A stretch of DNA of 64,000 nt from Massilia rhizosphaerae (GCF_016093545.1 NZ_JADKYX010000026.1:1-64000); one strand, 5' to 3'; shown: positions 1-8,730, counted from the stretch's first letter. Numbers and translations are program-made. The notes: generated by a model not told the origin, from the sequence alone.

Positions 1-2
1 AG

Positions 3-98
3 ATGGCAGTTATTGGCGCCTGCATGCGCAAACTGGCCCACCTGTGTTTTGGCGTTGTACACACAGGCAGGCCATACGACCCAAATTACGCTATGTGA
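3..98 (+). pseudogene. IS110/IS116-family transposase, C-terminal fragment (runs off the left edge)
   Basis: The plus-strand frame open from the window edge encodes 31 codons ending in TGA, including CMRKLAHLCFGVV followed by a PYDPN segment. This resembles the extreme C-terminus of DEDD transposases of the IS110/IS116/IS902 group, which often end in a MRKL-hxCFGV-x-PY motif (family knowledge from memory). The 36 bases after the stop, containing a TTGACGGGCGAGACGGTATC segment, look like the usual 3' end of such elements. The rest lies outside the window, so I cannot tell whether the element is complete. Confidence 0.55.
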
Positions 99-133
99 TG
101 CTTGACGGGCGAGACGGTATCTACGATCTCGCC

Positions 134-158
134 GTAGGGTGGGCGGCCTCCGCCCACC
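134..158. repeat. REP-like palindrome, single copy (GTAGGGTGGGC family)
   Basis: An inverted repeat GTAGGGTGGGCGG-CCTCCGCCCACC lies just 3' of the histidine kinase gene. The same core recurs at 52643-52693, 56570-56645 and 61276-61358, making a dispersed family of intergenic palindromes. The position between the IS110 end and the kinase stop fits an extragenic element. Confidence 0.75.
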
Positions 159-171
159 TTTGCGTGAACGA

Positions 172-2076
172 TCACATCGCCGTTCGCAACGTGCGCGCCA
201 GGTCCGACAGGCGATACGGCTTGTTGACGAACGCGAACTCGCTGAGGTCGACGCCGTGCCGCTGCTTGAGGGCCGGCAGCGGATAGCCGGACGCCAGCAT
301 GATCTTGGTGGTCGGATAGTGCTCGCGCGTAAAGCTGGCCAACTCGATGCCGTTCATCCCCTGCGGCATCACGACGTCCGTGAACAGGATGTCGATGTCG
401 CCCTGCTCCATCGCGTCGATCGCTTCCTGGCCGCTGGCCGCCGTGACGACCTCGTAGCCCATGCTGGTGAACAGCGACGCGGCCACGTCCATCAGGTCCG
501 GTTCGTCCTCGACGATCAGCACGCGCTCCGTATGGTCGGGGCGCCGCTCCTCGACGGAGTTCACGGCCGCCGGCAGGTAGATCGAGATCGTCGTGCCTTC
601 TCCCTGCCGGCTGTCGATGGCGACGTCGCCCCCGGACTGCTTGATGAAGCCATACACCTGGGACAGGCCCAGGCCTGTCCCCTTGCCCACTTCCTTGGTC
701 GTGAAGAACGGCTCGAACGCGCGCGCCACCACGTCGGGTGGCATGCCGGTGCCCGTGTCGGCGACCGTCACGCACACGTATTCGCCCGGCGCCAGGCCGG
801 CCGGCTGCTGGCCGTCCGCGACGACGTTGCCGGTCGCGATCGTCAGGCGGCCGCCATCCGGCATCGCGTCGCGCGCGTTGACGACGAGGTTCAGCAGCGC
901 CGACTCGAACCGGGCGCTGTCGATCACGGCGCTGTGGGCCTTGCGGTCCAGGTCGATCACGAAGTCGATGGACGGATTGCCGGCGCGGCGCAACACGGTC
1001 TCGAAGCCGCGGATGATGCCGTTGACGTTGCGCGTTTCCGCCTGCAGCGGCTGCTGGCGGGCGAACGCGAGCAGTTGCTGCGTCAGGCGCGCGCCGCGGT
1101 CGATCGCGCGGCGCATCGATTCCAGGGTGCGCGCATCGCCCTCGCCCCGCTGCATGGTCAGCACTTCCAGGCCGGACGACAGCACGGACAGCAGGTTGTT
1201 GAAGTCGTGCGCGACGCCGCCCGTGAGCTGGCCGATCGATTCCATCTTCTGCGCCTGGTACAGCGCGATATTGGCTTTTTCCAGCGCCTCGTCGGCCCGC
1301 TTCTTTTCCGTCAGGTCGCGCGTGATCTTGGCGAAGCCGAGCAGGACGCCATCGTCGTCGCGCACGGCGTCGAGCACGGCATGGGCCCAGAAGCGCGAAC
1401 CGTCCTTGCGCACGCGCCAGCCCTCGGACTCGAAGCGCCCCGCCGCCGCGGCCGTCTCCAGCGCGTGCCGGGGCACGTCCGCGGCCTGGTCTTCCGGCGT
1501 GTAGAAGCGCGAAAAATGGCTGCCGATGATCTCGGCCTGGGTATAGCCCTTGATGCGCTCGGCGCCCGGGTTCCAGTTGGTGACGGTGCCTTCCGGCGAC
1601 AGCATGAACAGCGCGTAGTCGGTAACGCCGTTCACCAAGAGGCGGAAGCGCTGTTCGCTTTCGCGCAGCGCGTCCTCGGCACGCTTGCGCTCGGTGACGT
1701 CGCGCGTGACTTTCGCAAAGCCCAGCAGGACGCCGTCCTCGTTGTAGATCGGGTCGACGACGACGTGGGCCCAGAAGCGCGAACCGTCCTTGCGCACGCG
1801 CCAGCCCTCGGACTCGTACTTGCCCTCCGCCAGGGCGGTCGCCAGCGCCCGCGCGGGCTTGCCCGCTTCCCGGTCCTCGGGCGTGTAGAAGCGCGAAAAA
1901 TGCTCGCCCAGGATCTCCTGCGCGACATACCCCTTGAAACGGTTGGCGCCGGCATTCCAGCTGCTGACGTAGCCGTTCGGGTCGAGCATGTAGATGGCGT
2001 AGTCGCTGATCCCGGAGATCAAGTACTGGTAGCGCCGCTCGTCGGGCCAGGGTTGCGTGAGGGTCAGGTCATTCAT
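172..2076 (-). CDS. PAS-PAS hybrid histidine kinase with C-terminal receiver
   Basis: A 634-residue soluble two-component kinase. Two near-duplicate PAS domains come first (about residues 12-130 and 140-255). Each ends in the same PAC-like block with RVRKDGSRFWAH and LLGFAKxTRD, so they look like an internal duplication. The HisKA H-box reads VAHDFNNLLS, followed by an HATPase with DTGTGMPPDVV and GKGTGLGLSQVYGF, and a receiver domain with phospho-acceptor Asp in LFTDVVMP. No membrane segment is seen, so the sensing is cytoplasmic. I chose the ATG at 2076 (MNDLTL); an in-frame GTG at 2127 is the alternative, and neither has a good ribosome binding site. No partner regulator is adjacent; the attached receiver may take the phosphate. 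The PAS ligand cannot be read from the sequence. Confidence 0.9.
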   Translation of the reverse strand: MNDLTLTQPWPDERRYQYLISGISDYAIYMLDPNGYVSSWNAGANRFKGYVAQEILGEHFSRFYTPEDREAGKPARALATALAEGKYESEGWRVRKDGSRFWAHVVVDPIYNEDGVLLGFAKVTRDVTERKRAEDALRESEQRFRLLVNGVTDYALFMLSPEGTVTNWNPGAERIKGYTQAEIIGSHFSRFYTPEDQAADVPRHALETAAAAGRFESEGWRVRKDGSRFWAHAVLDAVRDDDGVLLGFAKITRDLTEKKRADEALEKANIALYQAQKMESIGQLTGGVAHDFNNLLSVLSSGLEVLTMQRGEGDARTLESMRRAIDRGARLTQQLLAFARQQPLQAETRNVNGIIRGFETVLRRAGNPSIDFVIDLDRKAHSAVIDSARFESALLNLVVNARDAMPDGGRLTIATGNVVADGQQPAGLAPGEYVCVTVADTGTGMPPDVVARAFEPFFTTKEVGKGTGLGLSQVYGFIKQSGGDVAIDSRQGEGTTISIYLPAAVNSVEERRPDHTERVLIVEDEPDLMDVAASLFTSMGYEVVTAASGQEAIDAMEQGDIDILFTDVVMPQGMNGIELASFTREHYPTTKIMLASGYPLPALKQRHGVDLSEFAFVNKPYRLSDLARTLRTAM

Positions 2077-2501
2077 TACTGCGGGATATCGTGGGCCGAG
2101 GAAATGTTCAACGAACCCATCATACACTGCAGTAAAAATGCTCGCGCGCGACGCATGTCACGTATTTCACATTCTCAAATTTTCGCACCCGCATCGTCAA
2201 AAAATGTGCATCCGCCACGCATATTCATCAAAAAATGCCGGATTTGATTGGCGAGGCCGCCACACCGATTGCGTGCGTCGATCAAAAAACCGTACTTGCC
2301 TTCAGAGCAACAAGATGAACTTCCGTGTTCGGCCACAAGCGGTCGTTCACCGCCGAAAAGTTCGTTCGATCAATAGAAGTAAAAGATTATTTATGGTAAT
2401 GAAATTGTTTGCGCACAACAATTCGATAGTTTTACGCAGTCTTCCGTGTGTTATTCTCCTCGGCCTTTCAGAAGTTCCATTTTGTTATCATTAAATATCT
2501 C
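2077..2501. other. Intergenic region between divergent kinase and outer membrane protein genes
   Basis: About 425 bases with no supportable gene. The part from about 2380 to 2500 is AT-rich and probably carries the promoter of the outer membrane protein gene. I saw no clear operator, RNA gene or repeat. Confidence 0.5.
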
Positions 2502-3083
2502 ATGAAAAAAACTATTGTTTTTTTAGCAGCTATGATCGCGGCGCTGGGATCCGCTCAGGCGCAAACCGACTCGCCACCATCCAACCCGCTGCATTTCGTG
2601 GCCGGCCTCGGCGTCAGCGCCGGCGGCGAGAAACTTGCGCATGTCCGCTACACGAACGGTGATACGCAGACGATCCGTGCCGGCAGCGGCGTTTATTTCA
2701 CCGGCGGCCTGGACTACCGCGTCGCCCCTGAATTTTCACTGCAGGCGACAGCCAATTTCCACGTCGACGATACGCATGCGCGCAACGGCAGCGTCAGGTT
2801 CCAGCGGTTTCCGTTTGAACTCATGGGGTATTACCATGCAGGTCCCCAATGGCGCGTGGGCGGTGGCGTGCGCTATGTGACCAATGCGAAATTGACGAGC
2901 AGCGGGGCCGCCGGAGCCGGTGACTACAAATTCGACAACTCGACCAGCGCCGTCGTCGAAGTAGAATATTTCTGGACCACGAACTTCGGCATGAAGGTCC
3001 GCTACGTGAACGAACCCCTGAAAGCGTACGGACAGGATGTGAGAGGCAATCACGTCGGAGTGTCCGGAAACTTCTATTTCTGA
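2502..3083 (+). CDS. Outer membrane beta-barrel protein (OmpW/opacity-like)
   Basis: A 193-residue exported protein. It begins MKKTIVFLAAMIAALGSAQA, a typical signal peptide with cleavage after AQA. The mature part shows alternating hydrophobic/polar strands (FSLQATANFHV, FPFELMGYYHAG, WRVGGGVRYV, AVVEVEYFW) and ends in an aromatic residue (GVSGNFYF), the usual signature for outer membrane insertion by the Bam complex. Size fits an 8-stranded barrel. The start at 2502 is the only one that gives a complete signal peptide. The gene stands alone and is followed by a hairpin at 3112-3136. The substrate or ligand cannot be inferred. Confidence 0.8.
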   Translation: MKKTIVFLAAMIAALGSAQAQTDSPPSNPLHFVAGLGVSAGGEKLAHVRYTNGDTQTIRAGSGVYFTGGLDYRVAPEFSLQATANFHVDDTHARNGSVRFQRFPFELMGYYHAGPQWRVGGGVRYVTNAKLTSSGAAGAGDYKFDNSTSAVVEVEYFWTTNFGMKVRYVNEPLKAYGQDVRGNHVGVSGNFYF

Positions 3084-3111
3084 TCCTCCCGCGCCCGCGC
3101 TTCGGAACCAC

Positions 3112-3136
3112 AACGTCAGCCAACACGGCTGACGTT
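3112..3136 (+). terminator. Rho-independent-like hairpin after the barrel gene
   Basis: A perfect 10-bp stem AACGTCAGCC/GGCTGACGTT with a 5-base loop (AACAC) lies 28 bases after the stop codon. It is followed by TATGTTTT, a modest T tract. Confidence 0.6.
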
Positions 3137-3231
3137 TATGTTTTGACTGCCATTTCACTTGCCTGCCACCGCGACGACTTTTTCCCGCGATCGACGGTTT
3201 TGGCGCGATGAGTCCGATATCCAAGCATGCG

Positions 3232-3894
3232 CTAGCGCATTGCCCGATTCTGCGAAATTGACCGGTTAAATTCGAGCCAACTATTGCCGAGCTCCGTGAT
3301 CCTGTAATCATTGCCGATACGCTGCAAAAACATATTCGATTCAAGCCAGATCCGAATCTCCTCGCTCATCATGGGCGCATCCAGGCCGCACTGTATGCTG
3401 TTGAGCGCATGCACGCAGGCATAATGCTTGAGCGCTTGCCGGCCTTTCACAGTGATCACGGGCGTGCCGTCGTCATCCAGCTGAATCAGGGCAAACCGTT
3501 GCAATTCAACGGGACACTCGGCGATCGTCATCCTGTGCATGCCAGTGTCCGCCTCAAAGCGAAGACGGTGCAGGATCGCCATCCCTGCCGCGTCGAGCGT
3601 GACGGGCCCGTCGTCGTCAGTCGACGTTTGCTGCCGGTCCACGGACGTAGACGGCGCCTCATCGATACGACGTCGCTGGGCGCGGCGTTCCTCCGGAATG
3701 GCCAGCACACGCTCGACCAACTCCTCATCGAGGCCATTGCGCAAGAGTAGATTTTTCGCTGCGGCTTTGCCGAAACCGCGCCGCATGGCGAACATGGTGC
3801 GCAGGATTTTTGCGGTGACGCCATCGGTACGTCGATCTCCCGAGCGTCGATCAGGGTGAGTAGCGAAGGCCATGGTCGCCAAAAGACGTTTCAA
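3232..3894 (-). CDS. Hypothetical protein (220 aa)
   Basis: I do not recognise the family. The N-terminal third is basic (RRSGDRRTDG, FAMRRGFGKAAAKN) and contains a short helical segment, LLLRNGLDEELVERVLAIPEERR, that could be a small helical binding domain. The middle is an acidic linker with Asp/Thr repeats. The C-terminal half carries VTVKGRQALKHYACVHAL and a segment near WLESNMFLQRI that might be a winged-helix-like fold (inference). There is no signal peptide or membrane helix. Codon use matches the host and the frame is long, supporting a real gene. The start is uncertain: ATG at 3894 lacks a Shine-Dalgarno and an in-frame ATG follows 8 codons later. Confidence 0.55.
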   Translation of the reverse strand: MKRLLATMAFATHPDRRSGDRRTDGVTAKILRTMFAMRRGFGKAAAKNLLLRNGLDEELVERVLAIPEERRAQRRRIDEAPSTSVDRQQTSTDDDGPVTLDAAGMAILHRLRFEADTGMHRMTIAECPVELQRFALIQLDDDGTPVITVKGRQALKHYACVHALNSIQCGLDAPMMSEEIRIWLESNMFLQRIGNDYRITELGNSWLEFNRSISQNRAMR

Positions 3895-4000
3895 TGATTA
3901 ATAATAACAAAAAATCATCAAAATAGAAGGCTCAGCCTGTCATATCTCACTCACAGGCGCACCGGGCCGGCGGTACGTCGAACGACATCGTCAGGGATGC

Positions 4001-4879
4001 TTATTTCGCCGCGCCAAACCGTGTGCGGAACCAGTCCGCCGTCGCGCCATCGGCTGGAAAGAACGACTCCAGGCGCAGTTCGTGCACGGTGACGTCGTGC
4101 GGCGTGCCCAAGGTCGTGATCGTCGTGAACAGATTCAGCTCCACGCCCTCGTGCGCGATGGTCAGCGGCAGGAACGGCAGCGCGCGCCGGTCGAGGTTCG
4201 GCACCTGCCCCTCCGCGCTCCCCGCCGCCGCCATGCCCGGCAAGGTGGACAATTCGGCCAGCAAGGCCGTCGCCTCGCTGCCCGGACCGTCGGCCATGGC
4301 TTCGCGCTGGATCCACAGCAGGCTGTCGGCGCACACGGCCTGCCAGTTGACGAGGCGCGGCCGCAGCCCGTTCGGGTCGAGCATCAGGCGCAGCACGTTG
4401 ATGGAACCGTCGCGCGGGATGGCCGCGTCGGACGGCATGCCGAGCAGCCACCGCATGAAGCCGGCGGCGGGCTCGTTGAACAACACGAGATTCCACAGCC
4501 GGTCCACGACGAGGGCCGGGAACGGCGCCTGCTGGCGCAGCATGAAGTCGAGCGCCTGCATCACGCTGCCGAGTTCCGGATCGGACAGGTTGCGCTCCTG
4601 GTAGGCGGGGGCGAAGCCGGCCGCCAGAAGCATCGCGTTGCGCTGGCGCAGCGGCACGTCGAGGACGATGCCGAGCTTGAGGACCAGGTCGCGGCTGGGC
4701 TGCGCGCGCCCGCTTTCCAGGAAACTCAGGTGGCGCTGCGACACGCCGCCGTCCACGGCCAGCTTGAGCTGGCTGTAGCCGCGCCGCGTGCGCCAGTAGC
4801 GCAGCGCCGAGCCGAAGTCGCTGAAGTAGCCGTCGCTGCGCGCCTGCGCCGCGTCCACCGCCTGCACCTGTGCGTCCAT
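4001..4879 (-). CDS. XRE-family transcriptional regulator with MmyB/MLTR-type ligand domain
   Basis: A 292-residue DNA-binding regulator. The helix-turn-helix at about residues 20-75 shows LRYWRTRRGYSQLKLA, GVSQRHLSFLESGRAQPSRD, the usual XRE pattern. The remaining 200 residues (ALVVDRLWNLVLFNEPA, HEGVELNLFTTITTLGTPHDV, ELRLESFFPAD) match the ligand-binding region of the MmyB/MLTR class, which carries small ligands or fatty acids in known members. The start at 4879 has a strong AAGGAGG 8 bases upstream; a longer frame exists but lacks one. It is the third gene of a minus-strand run after the SnoaL-like and hydrolase genes and probably controls that operon, perhaps through the palindromes at 6217-6233 or 4889-4906. 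Confidence 0.88.
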   Translation of the reverse strand: MDAQVQAVDAAQARSDGYFSDFGSALRYWRTRRGYSQLKLAVDGGVSQRHLSFLESGRAQPSRDLVLKLGIVLDVPLRQRNAMLLAAGFAPAYQERNLSDPELGSVMQALDFMLRQQAPFPALVVDRLWNLVLFNEPAAGFMRWLLGMPSDAAIPRDGSINVLRLMLDPNGLRPRLVNWQAVCADSLLWIQREAMADGPGSEATALLAELSTLPGMAAAGSAEGQVPNLDRRALPFLPLTIAHEGVELNLFTTITTLGTPHDVTVHELRLESFFPADGATADWFRTRFGAAK

Positions 4880-4888
4880 CACGCCTCC

Positions 4889-4906
4889 TTGATGAAAAAG
4901 CATCAA
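4889..4906. repeat. Inverted repeat TTGATG-N6-CATCAA between hydrolase and XRE genes
   Basis: A perfect 6-bp inverted repeat with an AAAAAG spacer sits in the 28-base gap between the hydrolase stop (4908) and the regulator start (4879), just upstream of the Shine-Dalgarno. It could be a weak operator, a processing hairpin or a translational control element for the regulator. Confidence 0.4.
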
Positions 4907-4907
4907 T

Positions 4908-5783
4908 TTAGTCTCCGGCGCGCACGAACTCAAGCAATTCGCCATTGACCTGCTGCACGTGGGTGAGGAACATGCCGTGGGCCGCATCCTCGTAGATGAC
5001 GAGGCGGCAGTCCGGCACGAGCGCGGCCGTGCGGCGCGCCGTCAGGTCGAGTGGCGCCGAGACGTCGAGGGCGCCGGCGATCAGCAGCACGGGCACGTCG
5101 ACGGCCCGCACTTCCGCCTCCATGTCGGATTCCTGCACGACGACGTGGCAGTCGTGCAGGGCCTGCAGCGAGCATTGCAGGGCCATCTGCGCGAGCCAGT
5201 CGCGCATGCGCGGGCCGGCGCCGGGGACGAACGGCTCCACGTTGTCCTCGATCCAGCGCGGGAAGTCGTGCAGCAGCTCGCTGTTGCGGAACTGCGCCAG
5301 CAGCGCCGGGTCGACCCCGTTCGGATTCGATGGGGAGAGCGCGATGCCCGGCGTCATCGGCCCGAGCAGCGCCACCCGCCGCACGCGAGCGCTGCCGTGG
5401 CGCGACAGGTAGCGCACGATCTCGTTGCAGCCCATCGAGTGGCCGACCAGCACGACGTCGCGCAGGTCGAGGGCCTCGACGACGGCCGCGATGTCGTCGG
5501 CCAGCGTGTCGAGGTCGTAGCCGCCGCCCGGGTCGGACGAGCGGCCGTGGCCGCGCCGGTCGAAGGCGATGCAGCGCAGCCCCTGGCGCACCAGGGCCAT
5601 CATCTGGTAGCCCCAGGAATCCGAGCTCATCGACCAGCCGGACACGAACAGCACGGGGCGGCCTTTGCCCCAGTCGCGGTAGTACAGGTTGACGTCGCCG
5701 GCGACGATGGTGTTCGGCGCGCTCGTATAGGCCCGGGTATGGCGGATGGTGTTGGTGGTGTTGGTGGTGTTGATGGCGGTCAT
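4908..5783 (-). CDS. Alpha/beta hydrolase (haloperoxidase/esterase-like)
   Basis: A 291-residue soluble alpha/beta-hydrolase. The nucleophile elbow is VLVGHSMGCNE (Ser in GHSMG), the oxyanion-side motif is VLFVSGWSMSS, and the catalytic His is in YEDAAHGMF near the C-terminus. The acid is probably Asp in LLIAGALDVSAP. FDRRGHGRSSDP is typical of the non-haem chloroperoxidase/arylesterase subgroup. Substrate unknown. It lies 10 bases after the SnoaL-like gene and 28 bases before the XRE regulator, so the three are likely one operon. The N-terminus carries a Thr/Asn run (NTTNTTNT) encoded by a 9-bp tandem repeat at 5751-5774. Confidence 0.9.
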   Translation of the reverse strand: MTAINTTNTTNTIRHTRAYTSAPNTIVAGDVNLYYRDWGKGRPVLFVSGWSMSSDSWGYQMMALVRQGLRCIAFDRRGHGRSSDPGGGYDLDTLADDIAAVVEALDLRDVVLVGHSMGCNEIVRYLSRHGSARVRRVALLGPMTPGIALSPSNPNGVDPALLAQFRNSELLHDFPRWIEDNVEPFVPGAGPRMRDWLAQMALQCSLQALHDCHVVVQESDMEAEVRAVDVPVLLIAGALDVSAPLDLTARRTAALVPDCRLVIYEDAAHGMFLTHVQQVNGELLEFVRAGD

Positions 5784-5793
5784 GGTCGTCTCC

Positions 5794-6156
5794 TCAGGCG
5801 GCGTCCAGGAAGCCGGTGACGCGCACGAGGCGTCCGTCGGCGTCGATCGTGGCGAAGTCGGTGCCGATGGCGAGCGGGGCCTCCGGTGCGGCCTCCGCGG
5901 CCAGCGACCAGGAAAAGCGCACGACGTCGTTGTGGCCGGACGGCGTGCCGTGCAGCGCGAAGCGGCAGCCGGGGAATTGCTGCTGGGCGGCGCCGATCAT
6001 GCCGTCGATGCCGTCCACGCCGCTGCCGCGCATCATCGGGTCGAGGTAGCTGGCGTCCGGGGCGAACACTTGCGCGACTTGCGCGCGGCGGGCGGCCGGT
6101 TCGCGTTCGTTCCAGGCGGCCAGGTAACGTTCGGCGATGCGGGTGGCTTGGTTCAT
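5794..6156 (-). CDS. SnoaL-like / NTF2-fold protein
   Basis: A 120-residue single-domain protein of the SnoaL/NTF2-like fold. It begins MNQATRIAERYLAAWNEREP, the standard first helix, and contains the motif VFAPDASYLDPMMRGSGVDGI and the strand pattern RFALHGTPSGHNDVVRFSW. Members bind small molecules or act as isomerases or cyclases, but no catalytic residue can be assigned. The start has a good GAAGGAGA 6 bases upstream. It heads an operon with the hydrolase and XRE regulator, which suggests conversion or sensing of a small organic molecule. Confidence 0.85.
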   Translation of the reverse strand: MNQATRIAERYLAAWNEREPAARRAQVAQVFAPDASYLDPMMRGSGVDGIDGMIGAAQQQFPGCRFALHGTPSGHNDVVRFSWSLAAEAAPEAPLAIGTDFATIDADGRLVRVTGFLDAA

Positions 6157-6452
6157 GATGCTCTCCTTCGGTGGTTGACGATGGAGCCAGTGTGCCTGCC
6201 GCCGCGCGGCGCGGCGATTACCTCCCAGGTAATGACGCGGGCGTCAAATTGCCCATTTCGGGAACGACCATCACATCATTCATCGGCGCAATTCGCCGGA
6301 TATTCGCCGGATTCGCGTCCCGATCGATGAGGTATCGTTGCAATTTTGCGGCATTCACACTGCATAGGCACGCCCTGCGCAAAATTGACGTTTGGCGTTT
6401 CATTGTAAAATGCCTGACTTGCAACCCGACGTTTCGATCCCGTCCACCTTCC
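6157..6452. other. Divergent intergenic region between the SnoaL operon and the phytochrome gene
   Basis: About 296 bases carry both divergent promoters. It contains the palindrome annotated at 6217-6233. The stretch 6240-6440 is more AT-rich and contains TTGACG at 6384-6389 and a downstream TTGTAAAAT at 6402-6410, a possible phytochrome promoter. No small gene is supported. Confidence 0.45.
6217..6233. promoter_or_regulatory. Candidate XRE operator ATTACCT-CCC-AGGTAAT
   Basis: A perfect 7-bp inverted repeat with a 3-base spacer lies about 60 bases upstream of the SnoaL-like gene start (6156). The operon encodes an XRE regulator as its third gene, so autoregulation through this site is the simplest reading. 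Binding by that protein is inference from position and symmetry. Confidence 0.5.
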
Positions 6453-8711
6453 ATGATCCAGGCCGCCACCGCCCCCGACCTCGACCTGTCGACCTGCGAC
6501 AAGGAGCCGATCCGCACGCCGGGCAGCATCCAGCCGCATGGATTCCTGCTGACCCTGGCCGCCGACCTGGCCGTGCTGCAGGCCAGCGCCAACCTGGGCG
6601 ACTGGACGGGCGTCGCGGCGCCGGATGCCGTCGGCCGTCCGCTGGCGCACGCGATCGGGGACGCGGCCACGCAGCGGCTCGCGTCCGAGCTCGCGGCCGA
6701 ACTGGGGCCGCGCCCGCTGTACGTGGGCACGGTCACGACGGCCAACGGGCGCCACTTCGACGTGCTCGCGCACCGATGGGACGGCGTCCTGATCGTCGAA
6801 TTCGAAGCGGCCGACCGCGCGGAACCGGCCGATTTCCGCCACCTGTATCCGCTCATCGGCGACTTCCTGCTCAAGGTGAACGACGCCGGCAGCATCGAAT
6901 CGCCGGCCCGGCTGGCGTGCCAGCACGTGCGCTCGGTGACGGGCTTCGGGCGCGTGCTCGTGTACCGCTTCGACGCCGACGGCCACGGCCACGTGATGGC
7001 GGAAGCGCGCGACGAACGCTATCACTCGTACCTGGGGCAGCACTTCCCGGCGTCCGACATCCCGGTGCAGGCGCGCGAGCTGTACAAGCTGTCGCGCATC
7101 CGCCTGATCCGGGACGCCGCCTACACGCCGGCCGTCCTCGTGCCGCCGCTGAACCCCGTCACGGGCAAGGCCAACGACCTGTCGTTCGCCGCGCTGCGCA
7201 GCGTCTCGCCCGTGCACCTGCAGTACATGCGCAACATGAACACGCTGGCCTCGATGTCGGTGTCGCTGATGGTCAAGGGCAAGCTGTGGGGCCTGATCTC
7301 GTGCCACGACGAGGACCCGCGGCCGGTGTCGTTCGAGAAGCGCACGGCGTGCGAGCAGCTGGGCCAGATCCTCGCGCTGTGCATCGAGTCGCGCGAGGAC
7401 GCGGCCGACCTGCAATTCCGCCTCGAAGTGCGGCGCACGATGGTGTCGATGCTGGCCGGCCTCACGCAGGGCAGCGACTTCTTCGAAAACCTGGCCAACG
7501 TGTTCCCCGACATGCTGCGCTTCGCGCGCGCATCGGGCGTGGCGATCATGGTCGACGACCGCGTCCTGACCTACGGCGACACGCCGGACGAGGACGACAT
7601 CCGGGCCCTCGTCGACTGGCTCACCTTGCACGACCACGGCGACGTGTTCCACACGGACAAGCTGTCCGCGCACTACCCGCCGGCCGGGCACCTGACCCGC
7701 AACGCCAGCGGCCTGCTCGCGATACCGATCTCGCGCATCCACAAGCACTACCTGCTGTGGTTCCGCCCCGAATACGTGCACACGATCGAGTGGGCCGGCA
7801 ACCCGCATGCCAAGGACGCTGCGCCGGGCGCCGTGTCCGGCGCCCCGCCGGCGCAGCTGTCGCCGCGCACGAGCTTCGAGGCGTGGCGCGAAACGATCCT
7901 CGGCACGAGCCAGCCATGGCACGGCGGCGAGATCGAGATGGCGCTGGAATTCCGCACCGCCTTGCTGGGCATCGCGCTCGAACGCGCCGAGCAGATGGCC
8001 GAACTGGCCGAGGAACTGGGCCGCGCCAACAAGGAACTGGAAGCGTTCTCGTACTCCGTGTCGCACGACCTGCGCGCGCCGCTGCGCCACATCGTCGGCT
8101 TCGCCGACCTGTTGCTCGAATCGGCCGGCAGCGAAGACGCCCGGCAGCGCCAGCGCTTCCTCCAGAACATCAAGGAAGCGGCGCGCCTGGCGGGCAAGCT
8201 CGTCGACGACCTGCTGTCGTTCTCGCAGATGGGCCGCGCCTCGCTGCACCCCACGACCGTGGACATGAACGAGCTGGTGGCGGCCTGCCTCGACAAGCTG
8301 GTGCTGGAAACGCGCGACCGCAACATCGAATGGGACATCGGCCCGCTGCCCACGACCTGGGCCGATCCGACGTTCCTCCACCTGGCCGTGTTCAACCTGC
8401 TGTCGAACGCCGTCAAGTTCACGGGCCAGCGCGATCCGGCCGTGATCCGCGTCTTTGCCGAAGACGATCCGGCCGAATCGGTCTTCCACGTCGCGGACAA
8501 CGGCGCCGGCTTCAACATGGAATACGTGCACAAGCTGTTCGGCGTATTCCAGCGCCTGCACCGGATGGAAGACTTCCAGGGCACGGGCATCGGCCTGGCG
8601 AACGTGCGCCGCATCGTCGAGCGCCACAACGGCCGCGTCTGGGCCCAGTCCGTGCAGGGCGAAGGCGCCACGTTCTCGTTCGCGCTCCCGAAACAGCATT
8701 TCCAACATTGA
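6453..8711 (+). CDS. bphP: Bacteriophytochrome histidine kinase
   Basis: A 752-residue red/far-red light sensor kinase. The N-terminal PAS_2 region starts with STCDKEPIRTPGSIQPHG; the Cys at about residue 15 is the expected thioether site for biliverdin in bacterial phytochromes. The GAF domain has HFPASDIPVQARELY, the DIP chromophore-pocket motif, and the PHY domain follows (about residues 310-500). The kinase core has the H-box YSVSHDLRAPLRHI (His near residue 537) and an HATPase with FNLLSNAVKFT and DNGAGFNMEY, GTGIGLANVRRIVERH. No transmembrane segment. The start at 6453 gives the usual short extension before the Cys. A response regulator follows after 19 bases. No heme oxygenase gene is seen in the window, so biliverdin must be made elsewhere. 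Confidence 0.95.
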   Translation: MIQAATAPDLDLSTCDKEPIRTPGSIQPHGFLLTLAADLAVLQASANLGDWTGVAAPDAVGRPLAHAIGDAATQRLASELAAELGPRPLYVGTVTTANGRHFDVLAHRWDGVLIVEFEAADRAEPADFRHLYPLIGDFLLKVNDAGSIESPARLACQHVRSVTGFGRVLVYRFDADGHGHVMAEARDERYHSYLGQHFPASDIPVQARELYKLSRIRLIRDAAYTPAVLVPPLNPVTGKANDLSFAALRSVSPVHLQYMRNMNTLASMSVSLMVKGKLWGLISCHDEDPRPVSFEKRTACEQLGQILALCIESREDAADLQFRLEVRRTMVSMLAGLTQGSDFFENLANVFPDMLRFARASGVAIMVDDRVLTYGDTPDEDDIRALVDWLTLHDHGDVFHTDKLSAHYPPAGHLTRNASGLLAIPISRIHKHYLLWFRPEYVHTIEWAGNPHAKDAAPGAVSGAPPAQLSPRTSFEAWRETILGTSQPWHGGEIEMALEFRTALLGIALERAEQMAELAEELGRANKELEAFSYSVSHDLRAPLRHIVGFADLLLESAGSEDARQRQRFLQNIKEAARLAGKLVDDLLSFSQMGRASLHPTTVDMNELVAACLDKLVLETRDRNIEWDIGPLPTTWADPTFLHLAVFNLLSNAVKFTGQRDPAVIRVFAEDDPAESVFHVADNGAGFNMEYVHKLFGVFQRLHRMEDFQGTGIGLANVRRIVERHNGRVWAQSVQGEGATFSFALPKQHFQH

Positions 8712-8730
8712 ACGTCATTGACAGGTACTC

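Noticed and set aside
139..2247. Long plus-strand ORF of 702 codons across the first kinase
   Set aside because: It is the antisense shadow of a clear PAS-histidine kinase. High GC removes stop codons in the opposite frame, and the translation is Arg/His/Ala-rich without any domain.
6276..8708. 810-codon minus-strand frame over the phytochrome gene
   Set aside because: Antisense shadow of bphP; the plus strand encodes all PAS-GAF-PHY-kinase motifs.
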